A stretch of 6,941 bases of DNA from Desulfatirhabdium butyrativorans (GTDB lineage: Bacteria > Desulfobacterota > Desulfobacteria > Desulfobacterales > DYRK01). The position numbers were made by a program, and so were the translations under genes. Shown here in pieces: positions 1 through 5,989 of the stretch. Within the stretch, counting starts at the first letter, position 1. Each line of letters begins with the position of its first letter. The stretch lies in assembly GCA_020718785.1 (NCBI GenBank), contig DYRK01000204.1, positions 1 to 6,941 on the forward strand. The letters run 5' to 3'. The notes beneath the pieces are model-generated. The model worked only from the letters and a program-made list of their open reading frames with translations, ran no database searches and was not told the DNA's origin.

Positions 1-51
1 GTCAGACATTTCTGTCTGACCTTTATCATGAACAGGCAAAAATGCCTGTTC
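1..51. repeat. Two adjacent perfect palindromes
   Basis: Two small perfect hairpins lie side by side beyond the 3' end of the parvulin gene. The first pairs GTCAGACA (1-8) with TGTCTGAC (13-20) around a 4-nt loop. The second pairs GAACAGGCA (30-38) with TGCCTGTTC (43-51) around AAAA. Neither is followed by a clear T tract on the minus strand, so an ordinary intrinsic terminator is not well supported. They resemble REP-like intergenic palindromes and could still protect or end the leftward transcript. The element may continue beyond the window edge. Confidence 0.7.
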
Positions 52-105
52 TACCACAAAAAAATTATAAGTCTTTAAGGTCGCTCGCTTAGGATAAAAA
101 ACAGA

Positions 106-1383
106 TTATTCCAGAAATTTTTCGATCTTCGCTTTCCCTTTCAGTTCCTGACTGTAGTCGCCGACTTCTTTGACTTTTTTCTGCTGTTTCAGGTAGTCTT
201 TCAGCTCGTCTTTGACTTCATCATAAGAAAGAGTTTTGTCAGCCTTTTTGTCAACTGCCTTGATCAGATGGAATCCGAACTGGGTTTCGACAATTTTGCT
301 CACTTCTCCTGTTTTCAAAGCGAATGCTGCATCTTCAAAAGGTTTTACCATTTGTCCGCGGCTGAAATATCCCAAATCTCCGCCGTTATCCTTGCTGGGA
401 CAATCCGAAGAGGATTTGGCAATGGCAGCAAAATCTTCGCCTTTCTTCACCTTTTTTTCGATGTCTTCAAGCTTTTTACGCGCCCCGGCTTTTGCGGCTT
501 CATCTGCTTTGGGATCCGCTTTGACCAGAATATGACTCGCCTTTACCTGTTCCGGCTGCTTGAAATCATCCGGATGGCTGTCGTAGTATTCCTTGACGTC
601 CTTGTCAGAAACTGATATCTTCTGCTCAAGCTTTTTGTCAAGAAACTCCTGAACCGACATCCGCTGTTTCATCTGGGCTTTCAGGTCTTCTTCGGAGATA
701 TTCATGCTGGCAATGATGGTTTTGAACTGCTCTTCATCGCTGAATTGTTTCTTCCACTTAGTTATCTCTTCATCCACTGCCGAGTCAGCGATTTTGACGC
801 CGCTTTTCTGACTTTCCTGCCAGAGAAGTTCGCGGGTAATAAGATTCTCAAGAACATTATTTTTAATTTCAGATGTCTGTGCTTCATCGGGTTTCTGCCC
901 CTGCATGAGGAGCCGTTGCTGAATAGCATCAATTTCTTTGTCAAACTCTCCCCGTGTAATCGCCACACCGTTGACTGTAGCAATATTATCTTTCACTGCC
1001 TGTACGCTTTCACCCGATTTCTCGGTTGCAGCAGATTTATCCGCAGCCGGAGTTTGCTCAACCATTTTCTCGCTTGCAACAGGTTTATCCGCAACCGGAC
1101 TTTGCTCAACCGTTTTCTCACTTGTAGCAGGTTTATCCGCAGCCGGATTTTGCTCAACCGTTTTCTCAGCCGCAACAGGTTTGTCAGCAGCCGGAGTCTG
1201 CTCAACCGTTTTCTCACTTGCAGCAGGTTTATCCGCAACCGGCGTCTGTTCAGACGATTTCTCAACTGCAGCAGACTTGTCCGCCTCCTGCTTTTTCTCT
1301 TCGGCAGTCACCGGTAAAGCCATACAGATCACTGTCAGCAATGCTGCTATCCCCATCAACCACTTTCCGCCCTTTACATTCAT
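106..1383 (-). CDS. Secreted parvulin-type peptidyl-prolyl isomerase (SurA/PrsA-like)
   Basis: This 425-residue protein is predicted to be an exported foldase that catalyses cis-trans isomerisation of prolyl bonds and assists folding of envelope proteins. Residues 1-27 form a signal peptide: a K4/K7 start, a hydrophobic core, and a VTA|E cleavage site. Cys20 does not sit in a proper lipobox, so a periplasmic protein is more likely than a lipoprotein. Residues 41-120 are five 16-residue repeats rich in Ala, Pro, Lys and Glu, probably a flexible linker. A SurA_N-like helical chaperone region spans about 134-255 (VNGVAITRGEFD, then helices). The parvulin domain spans about 280-376, with ASHIL (His284), SDCPS (Cys328), GGDLGYF (334-340), PFEDAAF (348-354) and QFGFHLI (368-374, His372). 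A charged helical tail follows. The start is supported by AAGGAG (1391-1396), 7 nt upstream. It lies 39 nt after the LUD gene and is probably cotranscribed. The family call is firm; the client proteins are unknown. Confidence 0.93.
   Translation of the reverse strand: MNVKGGKWLMGIAALLTVICMALPVTAEEKKQEADKSAAVEKSSEQTPVADKPAASEKTVEQTPAADKPVAAEKTVEQNPAADKPATSEKTVEQSPVADKPVASEKMVEQTPAADKSAATEKSGESVQAVKDNIATVNGVAITRGEFDKEIDAIQQRLLMQGQKPDEAQTSEIKNNVLENLITRELLWQESQKSGVKIADSAVDEEITKWKKQFSDEEQFKTIIASMNISEEDLKAQMKQRMSVQEFLDKKLEQKISVSDKDVKEYYDSHPDDFKQPEQVKASHILVKADPKADEAAKAGARKKLEDIEKKVKKGEDFAAIAKSSSDCPSKDNGGDLGYFSRGQMVKPFEDAAFALKTGEVSKIVETQFGFHLIKAVDKKADKTLSYDEVKDELKDYLKQQKKVKEVGDYSQELKGKAKIEKFLE
1024..1263 (-). 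repeat. In-frame 48-bp tandem repeat, five copies, in the parvulin gene
   Basis: Five consecutive 48-bp units encode residues 41-120 of the peptidyl-prolyl isomerase, with consensus EKTVEQTPAADKPVAS per unit. A degenerate half unit (EADKSAAV, residues 33-40) precedes them and a decayed start (EKSGES) follows. Units differ at a few codons, such as Thr/Asn/Ser before Pro, but keep frame and composition. This looks like a disordered spacer that separates the signal peptide from the chaperone domain. Such arrays can change copy number by slippage or recombination. Confidence 0.93.
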
Positions 1384-1390
1384 TCCTTTT

Positions 1391-1396
1391 CTCCTT
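1391..1396 (-). promoter_or_regulatory. Ribosome binding site of the parvulin gene
   Basis: The minus strand reads AAGGAG 7 nt before the ATG at 1383. This fixes the start ahead of a good signal peptide. Confidence 0.75.
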
Positions 1397-1422
1397 ATTG
1401 ATAAAATTATAAAAATGCCATT

Positions 1423-2067
1423 CTAAAATCCCAGCGACTGACCCACGAGAACCACCGATATATCTGTCAGCATGGGTTTCCGGTGAAGAATGACCGTCAC
1501 GCGGCATATCCGCTGAGGAGAATTGCAATCGCTGCATATACCGGTTTCTGCACAGGGCGTTTCCATGTTGAGGCTTTTGGCGCGCAGGGGACCGGCAACC
1601 TCCCGGATTCTTCTCAGTGCAGAGTCAAGATCAGGTGTAACTTTATTCATGCCAGCGACAATAAACACTTTCCGGGGACCGAAGGTCATAGCATTGGTCC
1701 GATTCCCTACTCCGTCAACATTTACGATTTCGCCGGTGGCAGAAATCGCATTCGCGCTGCAAAAAAAACAGTCTGCCCTCCCCTGTGCAAGCCTGATATT
1801 TAAGTCTTCGTCTTTGCTCAGACCGGGCTGCCAATGATCGTAAACCGTTTTTCCCCTGCTTTTAAGCAGTTCGATGAGTCCGAGTTCCCGCGTAGTAGCG
1901 GATCCGGCAAATCCGAAGCTTTCATAAGCAGAGACCCTGTCGGCTATCACAGAGCGGCTTTCTTCCACAGAAGAGATATAGCAGGCGTCAAATCCGTGTT
2001 TCTTCAAGTTTGCAACGCATCGCTCCGAGGTTTTCTGCCATAGCCATTGTTGATAATCGTCTGACAT
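1423..2067 (-). CDS. LUD-domain protein with C-terminal four-cysteine cluster
   Basis: This is a 214-residue member of the LUD (LutC/YkgG, formerly DUF162) family. Family members are associated with lactate utilisation enzymes, but many stand alone with unknown roles. Visible family motifs are GSATTRELG (55-63), the ANAISATGEIVNVDGVGNR stretch (105-123) and FGPRKVFIVAGMNKV (129-143). A C-terminal cluster CX5CX2CX6C (Cys172, 178, 181, 188) precedes a short basic tail and could bind a metal or an Fe-S cluster; that is inference. The frame stays open to an ATG at 2112, but I chose 2067. It follows GGAAGGGAAG closely, and the extra 15 codons would run into an intergenic palindrome. No lutA or lutB partner is present. 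It sits between the aminotransferase and the parvulin gene, so a lactate role is unproven. The protein appears cytoplasmic. Confidence 0.88.
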   Translation of the reverse strand: MSDDYQQWLWQKTSERCVANLKKHGFDACYISSVEESRSVIADRVSAYESFGFAGSATTRELGLIELLKSRGKTVYDHWQPGLSKDEDLNIRLAQGRADCFFCSANAISATGEIVNVDGVGNRTNAMTFGPRKVFIVAGMNKVTPDLDSALRRIREVAGPLRAKSLNMETPCAETGICSDCNSPQRICRVTVILHRKPMLTDISVVLVGQSLGF

Positions 2068-2070
2068 TTT

Positions 2071-2080
2071 CTTCCCTTCC
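2071..2080 (-). promoter_or_regulatory. Ribosome binding site deciding the LUD start
   Basis: The minus strand reads GGAAGGGAAG just before ATG at 2067. It supports this start over in-frame ATGs at 2082 and 2112, the latter lying in the repeat palindrome. Confidence 0.7.
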
Positions 2081-2096
2081 ATAACCTTAATTTCGT

Positions 2097-2172
2097 GTTC
2101 ATCAGCGTTCATTCGCGGTTAATAAAAAAGAACCGCTGATGAACGCTGATGAACGCGAATTAACGCTAATTT
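2097..2172. repeat. Solitary palindromic repeat related to the 87-bp array
   Basis: An imperfect 24-bp inverted repeat (2097-2120 against 2131-2154, two mismatches) surrounds a 10-nt A-rich loop. Its right side continues as GAACGCGAATTAACGCTAATTTCA. Arms built on AACCGC-GAACGC-GCGAAT match the vocabulary of the array at 4756-5142, so both belong to one dispersed family. It fills the 108-nt gap between the aminotransferase and LUD genes and would form a strong hairpin in a leftward transcript. There is no adjacent T tract, so it may act on mRNA stability or attenuation rather than as a classical terminator. Confidence 0.85.
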
Positions 2173-2175
2173 CAC

Positions 2176-3495
2176 TTATTCGATTTCTTTGATGCCTTTG
2201 AAAATAAGCTCGAAAAGTTCGGCGATATTCTCTTCGTCAACAGAAGAAAAGGTGATTCTCAAATCCTTGTCGTTGATGGAAATCAGCCCCGCTTTCTGAT
2301 GGTCAAGCAGATGAAGCCTCAGCTTTTCGGCATTCACTGTTTTGAGTTTGAGACACATGAAATATCCTGAATTGAAGGGATATGTCTCCCAGGCATCTTT
2401 ATACTTGGGATTTGTCAGAACCTCTTTGACCCGCATGGCTCTTTTTTTCAGAATCTCCACTTTCTCAGCCCGCTCTGTCTGAATAGTAGGCGATTTCAGA
2501 GCTTTAAGGATAATGGACTGTCCCAGATGACTCGCACTGGAAACCGATCCGCGGATATTTCCCGCTGTCTTTCTCTCCAGCGCGTCATAAAAGGCCGCAT
2601 GATCTTCTCCGTCAATAACCGTGCCGTAAGTGATAAAGCCCACGCGGAGTCCCCACACGAAAAGCTCTTTGGTAGCGCCGTCAAGTTTCACTGCCAGCAG
2701 CCTCGGATGACGGCTGCACAGACGCGCGAAAAGGGATTCCCTCATAGGTCCCTCTTCATAGCAAAGCCCGAAATACGCATCATCGGTCACGGCAATGACA
2801 TTGGTGCCTTCTTCAGCCACGCTTGTCAGAATTTCCGCTATGCGGTCGCCTTCCTCGCTGCTGATCGAATAACCGGTCGGATTATTGGGAAAATTCAGAA
2901 ACACAACCACCTTGTAGTTGTTATGGGCATTCCTTCGGACATTTTCCTCGAATGCTTTGAGATTGAATCCTCCTTTGTCGGAAAACAGCGGATACTGGCT
3001 GATTTCCGCGTCTTTCCGCACAGATAGAATCAGAGTGTTGTTTCCCCACATTTTGTCGGGAAAAATCACTACATCATCCGGATCAATGAACATATCTGCA
3101 AAAACACTGATACCGTGGGTAATTCCGTTGGTGACAACAGGCAGACTGACGACCTTTCCTTTCAGAGAAGGATTTTTCTCATACATCGCTTCTTTCCACA
3201 TCTGCCTTAACCCGAAAATGCCGAAAGACGGGGCATAAGTCAGAGAATCGCTGGGCCGGATATCTTTGATATATGCCGTCACAGAAGGCAGACACATGGT
3301 TCTGAGATTTTCCGTGGCAATACCGATAGTGGCATTGAATTTATCATAGGCTTTCTGCCGCGCCTCGGCAGCCTGCGTCAGAATGCCTTTGGGAAAAAAA
3401 AGCCGTCTCCCTGTTTTGGAAAACATTTCCATCAGATGCGGATTGCCGTTTTTGATAACCGCATTCAGTTCCTGAGCAATGGGGTTTATTTTCAT
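2176..3495 (-). CDS. PLP-dependent aminotransferase, class I/II fold
   Basis: This 439-residue cytoplasmic enzyme is predicted to transfer amino groups between an amino acid and a 2-oxo acid using pyridoxal phosphate. Fold-type I landmarks occur in order. NNPTG (204-208) supplies the cofactor Asn205. DDAYFG follows, where Asp238 and Tyr241 match Asp222 and Tyr225 of aspartate aminotransferase. GATKE supplies the Schiff-base Lys276, and GLRVGF supplies Arg284 eight residues later. LRITFSS carries Arg413, the likely substrate-carboxylate arginine. All key residues are present, so it should be active. Length is slightly above the usual 390-410 because of an N-terminal extension (about 1-80) containing a KFNATIGIATENL stretch. 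I cannot name the substrate. Its start lies 20 nt after the lysC stop, behind AAAGGA, so it is almost surely cotranscribed with lysC. A role in aspartate-family or aromatic amino-acid metabolism is plausible but not shown. Confidence 0.92.
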   Translation of the reverse strand: MKINPIAQELNAVIKNGNPHLMEMFSKTGRRLFFPKGILTQAAEARQKAYDKFNATIGIATENLRTMCLPSVTAYIKDIRPSDSLTYAPSFGIFGLRQMWKEAMYEKNPSLKGKVVSLPVVTNGITHGISVFADMFIDPDDVVIFPDKMWGNNTLILSVRKDAEISQYPLFSDKGGFNLKAFEENVRRNAHNNYKVVVFLNFPNNPTGYSISSEEGDRIAEILTSVAEEGTNVIAVTDDAYFGLCYEEGPMRESLFARLCSRHPRLLAVKLDGATKELFVWGLRVGFITYGTVIDGEDHAAFYDALERKTAGNIRGSVSSASHLGQSIILKALKSPTIQTERAEKVEILKKRAMRVKEVLTNPKYKDAWETYPFNSGYFMCLKLKTVNAEKLRLHLLDHQKAGLISINDKDLRITFSSVDEENIAELFELIFKGIKEIE

Positions 3496-3515
3496 TTTTT
3501 TCCTTTCCCGCCCTC

Positions 3516-4733
3516 TTATTCCTTGTCTAAGCCGAAGGCTGTATGGAGGGTGCGGACAGCAAGCTCTGCTTTCTTTTCTTCGATAATGCAGGAAATCCGG
3601 ATTTCCGACGTGCTGATCATCATGATATTGATATTTTCCACGGCAAGCGCGGAAAACATCTTCGAAGCCACGCCCGAATGACTCTTCATGCCGATGCCGG
3701 TGACCGAAACTTTTGCAATGCCTTCGTCTCCGAGAACATTGTCCGCGCCGATTTCTTCAACGACTTTCCTTTCGACTTCCAAAGCCCGTTTGAATTCGGT
3801 TTTCGGGACGGTAAAGGTAAGATCGGTTTTTCCGCCCGCAAGGGTATTCTGAATTATCATATCCACGTTGATATTGGCGTCGGCAGCCGCATTGAAAATT
3901 TTTGCGGCAATTCCGGGCTGATCCGGAACACCTTTCAGGGTGATGCGGGCTTCGTTTTTGCTGTAGGTGATGCCGGATACCACCGGGCGTTCCATATCAT
4001 GATTTCCGTTAACCAGCATTGTTCCTTCCTCCTCGCTGAATGATGAGCGTACATACACGAGAACATTATGTTTCAATGCAAATTCGACCGAGCGGATATG
4101 CAGCACCTTTGCTCCCAGACTCGCCATTTCAAGCATTTCTTCGCAGGAAATTTTGTCCAATTTTCTTGCTTTCCGGCACACATTGGGATCCGCGGTGTAA
4201 ACGCCGTCCACATCCGTATAAATTTCGCACATATCTGCTTTCAGAGCCGCGGCAATTGCAACAGCCGAGGTGTCTGATCCGCCCCGTCCCAGAGTGGTGA
4301 TGTTCCCCTGGGCATCGCAGCCCTGAAATCCCGCAATAACAACGATGTTCTGCTGATCCAGCAGTTCCCTTATCCGATGCGCGCCGATATCGATGATGCG
4401 CGCGTTGGAATAGTTACAGTCTGTAACCACTTCAGCCTGAAATCCGAGCAGGGACACCGCAGGATAGTTCATTGATTTCAGGGTGATAGCCAAGAGTGCC
4501 GCGGTGGTCTGCTCGCCTGTTGCCAGCAGGACGTCCACCTCGCGTCTGTCAGGCGTTTCAGCCATTTCACCGGCTAATCTGAGCAGGCTGTCGGTCACGC
4601 CTGCCATTGCCGAAAGTATGACCACCATCTTGTCGCCCTGGTCATATTTTTTTGCAACCCGTTTTGCAACATTCCGAATCCGTTCGGGATTGGCAACCGA
4701 AGTGCCGCCGAATTTCTGCACGATCAAAGCCAT
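3516..4733 (-). CDS. lysC: Aspartate kinase (aspartokinase)
   Basis: This 405-residue monofunctional aspartokinase phosphorylates L-aspartate to 4-aspartyl phosphate, the first step towards lysine, threonine, methionine and diaminopimelate. The amino-acid kinase domain (about 1-245) carries KFGGTSV (7-13), GEQTTAALL (73-81), the GNITTLGRGGSDTSAVA loop (143-159) and YTDVDGVYTADP (172-183). Two C-terminal ACT domains follow. The first starts near ITLKGVPDQPGIAAKIF (264-280) and the second near VSVTGIGMKSHSGVASKMF (342-360), ending with MISTSEIRISC (372-382). This architecture is typical of enzymes inhibited by lysine and/or threonine; which effector acts here cannot be read from sequence. The length is normal and there is no fused homoserine dehydrogenase. 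AAGGAG (4739-4744) lies 5 nt before the ATG. It is the first gene of the leftward cluster. The non-coding stretch upstream is filled by the 87-bp array. Confidence 0.97.
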   Translation of the reverse strand: MALIVQKFGGTSVANPERIRNVAKRVAKKYDQGDKMVVILSAMAGVTDSLLRLAGEMAETPDRREVDVLLATGEQTTAALLAITLKSMNYPAVSLLGFQAEVVTDCNYSNARIIDIGAHRIRELLDQQNIVVIAGFQGCDAQGNITTLGRGGSDTSAVAIAAALKADMCEIYTDVDGVYTADPNVCRKARKLDKISCEEMLEMASLGAKVLHIRSVEFALKHNVLVYVRSSFSEEEGTMLVNGNHDMERPVVSGITYSKNEARITLKGVPDQPGIAAKIFNAAADANINVDMIIQNTLAGGKTDLTFTVPKTEFKRALEVERKVVEEIGADNVLGDEGIAKVSVTGIGMKSHSGVASKMFSALAVENINIMMISTSEIRISCIIEEKKAELAVRTLHTAFGLDKE

Positions 4734-4755
4734 GTCTGCTCCTTGTTCTCTTCAT

Positions 4756-5142
4756 AAATCGGCGTTTAAGAGATAACCGCGAAAGCACACGGATAAACGC
4801 CGATTTCAAATCTCTATCTGATTCGCGTTTATTCGCGTTCATTAGCGGTTAAAAGAGATAGAACCGCGAATGCACGCGAATAAACGCCGATTTCAAATCT
4901 CTATCTGATTCGCGTTTATTCGCGTTCATTAGCGGTTAAAAGAGATAGAACCGCGAATGCACGCGAATAAACGCTAATTTCAAATCTCTATCTGATTCGC
5001 GTTTATTCGCGTTCATTAGCGGTTAAAAGAGATAGAACCGCGAATGCACGCGAATAAACGCTAATTTCAAATCTCTATCTGATTCGCGTTTGTTGGCGTT
5101 CATTAGCGGTTAAAATAGAGAATCGCCGATAAACGCTGATTT
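4756..5142. repeat. Array of 87-bp palindromic units upstream of lysC
   Basis: Units begin at 4807, 4894, 4981 and 5068, an exact 87-bp period. The second and third copies are identical, and the first differs from them by two substitutions near its right end. The fourth decays after its first 24 or so bases. A short related hairpin (AAATCGGCGTTT at 4756-4767 against AAACGCCGATTT at 4795-4806) bounds the left edge. Within a unit, a 26-bp left arm (4825-4850 in copy 1) pairs with a right arm (4862-4887) at 24 of 26 positions around an 11-nt loop, so each unit makes a large hairpin. Arms of neighbouring units can also pair with each other. No long conserved coding frame is supported; I read it as a non-coding repeat of the same family as 2097-2172. 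Confidence 0.95.
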
Positions 5143-5164
5143 CTATGTTTATTCAAAAACGGCT

Positions 5165-5193
5165 TTTGTAATAATTTAAGCAGGAAATTGCAA
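5165..5193 (-). promoter_or_regulatory. Weak candidate promoter for the lysC cluster
   Basis: On the minus strand TTGCAA (5188-5193) and TACAAA (5165-5170) are spaced by 17 nt, each matching four of six consensus bases. It would start a transcript that crosses the whole repeat array before lysC. No better candidate was noticed between the terminator and lysC, but the match is modest. Confidence 0.3.
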
Positions 5194-5218
5194 GAAGAAA
5201 AAATACGATTTTTTTCAT

Positions 5219-5249
5219 AAAAAAACCCCGCCCTTAATGAGCGGGGTTT
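5219..5249 (-). terminator. Intrinsic terminator of the PxxKW gene
   Basis: Read on the minus strand, a perfect 9-bp stem (AAACCCCGC at 5241-5249 against GCGGGGTTT at 5223-5231) encloses a 9-nt loop and runs into a series of T residues (5219-5225). It lies 25 nt past the stop of the cysteine-rich gene. It should insulate that transcript from the repeat array and lysC. Confidence 0.92.
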
Positions 5250-5274
5250 ACGGCAAAATTTAAGACCGGAAAGT

Positions 5275-5553
5275 CTATTTGCTCGCTCGCTTGGATGCCT
5301 TCAGCGGGTTGACTTTCGCTTTGGTTTCGGTAACGACCGCGACAATATGTGTAGCCATGTTGCAATTTCCGGTTTTCCATTTTACCGCGGGTTCGGGGCT
5401 GGCAGAACAAAACCATCCGGTCGGAAATTCAATTGTGCGGTCACAACCGTTGCATTTTTCTATGATTTCACGGCAGACGCCCCCCGTATACGCGCATCCT
5501 TTTGCGGTCATAAAAGGACATTCCACCCCTTTTCTGATTGTTGTACAAATCAT
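5275..5553 (-). CDS. PxxKW-family cysteine-rich small protein
   Basis: This 92-residue protein has eight cysteines (3, 12, 20, 27, 34, 37, 49, 64) in its first two thirds, including a CNGC pair (34-37). The PAVKW motif (55-59) matches the PxxKW signature of a cysteine-rich family that I recall mainly from sulfate-reducing and related Desulfobacterota; no biochemical function is known to me. The cysteine spacing suggests metal or Fe-S binding, which is inference. The last 20 or so residues are Lys/Ala-rich and look like a basic tail. No signal peptide or membrane segment is visible, so it is probably cytoplasmic. The start is well fixed by GGAGGAG (5563-5569), 9 nt upstream. The gene has a near-consensus promoter about 180 nt upstream and its own terminator, so it is a single-gene unit that could be strongly expressed. 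Confidence 0.88.
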   Translation of the reverse strand: MICTTIRKGVECPFMTAKGCAYTGGVCREIIEKCNGCDRTIEFPTGWFCSASPEPAVKWKTGNCNMATHIVAVVTETKAKVNPLKASKRASK

Positions 5554-5562
5554 CGTGCTTAT

Positions 5563-5569
5563 CTCCTCC
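5563..5569 (-). promoter_or_regulatory. Strong ribosome binding site of the PxxKW gene
   Basis: GGAGGAG on the minus strand is 9 nt from the ATG at 5553. It is the best Shine-Dalgarno match in the window. Confidence 0.85.
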
Positions 5570-5742
5570 GTGCTTCCTTTTGAAATTCAAAATTGTATAA
5601 TTCAGGAGTCTTTCGGCGGATCGGGAAATTGATAGGGCAGCACCAGTCCCGCTCAAACCGATTTCCGACTCTATAAATTCACAACATCCCGGAAACAGAA
5701 AACTTTCCCGCTCAATTTTCCACTGTCATTAATATTCTGTGT

Positions 5743-5771
5743 ATAATAAGAAAACAGAAATGCTTTGTCAA
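5743..5771 (-). promoter_or_regulatory. Sigma-70-type promoter driving the PxxKW gene
   Basis: On the minus strand a perfect -35 TTGACA (5766-5771) and a -10 TATTAT (5743-5748, five of six) are separated by exactly 17 nt. Transcription should start near 5736, leaving a leader of about 180 nt. The leader contains two direct copies of a 10-mer (TTGAGCGGGA on the minus strand, at 5647-5656 and 5706-5715) but no obvious leader peptide. Confidence 0.8.
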
Positions 5772-5783
5772 GTCAGTTTTTCA

Positions 5784-5820
5784 CCTGAATTGTTCATGAC
5801 GGGATTCTGAATAATTCAGG
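5784..5820. promoter_or_regulatory. Operator-like palindrome between divergent promoters
   Basis: CTGAAT-A-ATTCAG (5807-5819) is a perfect 6-1-6 palindrome. A further CCTGAATT (5784-5791) is inverted relative to AATTCAGG (5813-5820). It lies just upstream of the leftward -35. The 10-mer ATAATTCAGG recurs at 5597-5606 in the PxxKW leader. A dimeric repressor or activator site is a reasonable guess, but no regulator gene is in the window. Confidence 0.45.
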
Positions 5821-5898
5821 GTAAGAAATATATTTTTTCCGTGTATTATTATAAATAGAATACTCAGAGATTAAAGAAAAATAAAATTGTATTTTTGC

Positions 5899-5927
5899 TT
5901 GACATTTCCAAAATAAATTCTTATTAT
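5899..5927 (+). promoter_or_regulatory. Sigma-70-type promoter towards the Uma2 gene
   Basis: TTGACA (5899-5904) and TATTAT (5922-5927) are spaced by 17 nt, the same boxes and spacing as the leftward promoter. Transcription should start near 5934, giving a leader of about 230 nt that includes the 26-bp inverted repeat. A weaker alternative, TTCACC-N16-TAAAAT (6107-6134), lies closer to the gene. Confidence 0.75.
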
Positions 5928-5989
5928 ATTCTATAAATATTATTCAATTCGATCTGATGCTGAAAAAAGTCTGGTATTTCGTTCTCTTA

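Noticed and set aside
1..51. Intrinsic terminator for the leftward operon
   Set aside because: The stems are good but neither is followed by a T tract on the minus strand, so I list them only as palindromic repeats.
1315..1326. Lipoprotein signal at Cys20 of the parvulin
   Set aside because: The residues TVIC do not fit a lipobox, and a better signal peptidase I site (VTA|E) follows at residue 27.
745..1426. Plus-strand open frames opposite the parvulin gene
   Set aside because: They are long only because they mirror the 48-bp in-frame repeat. The minus-strand frame has a signal peptide and complete parvulin motifs.
2068..2112. N-terminal extension of the LUD protein to the ATG at 2112
   Set aside because: It would read through part of an intergenic palindrome, and the ATG at 2067 has a strong ribosome binding site directly upstream.
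4642..4852. Small open frames spanning the lysC start and the repeat array
   Set aside because: They overlap lysC in other frames and consist partly of repeat sequence, with no recognisable product.
4756..5142. CRISPR array
   Set aside because: The 87-bp units are contiguous with no unique spacers, and no cas gene is present.
5279..5632. Plus-strand open frame of 117 codons opposite the PxxKW gene
   Set aside because: The opposite strand has the family motif, strong ribosome binding site, promoter and terminator. This frame looks like a shadow.
5468..5656. Minus-strand 62-codon frame overlapping the PxxKW start
   Set aside because: It covers the gene's ribosome binding site and the beginning of the gene in another frame and has no recognisable motif.
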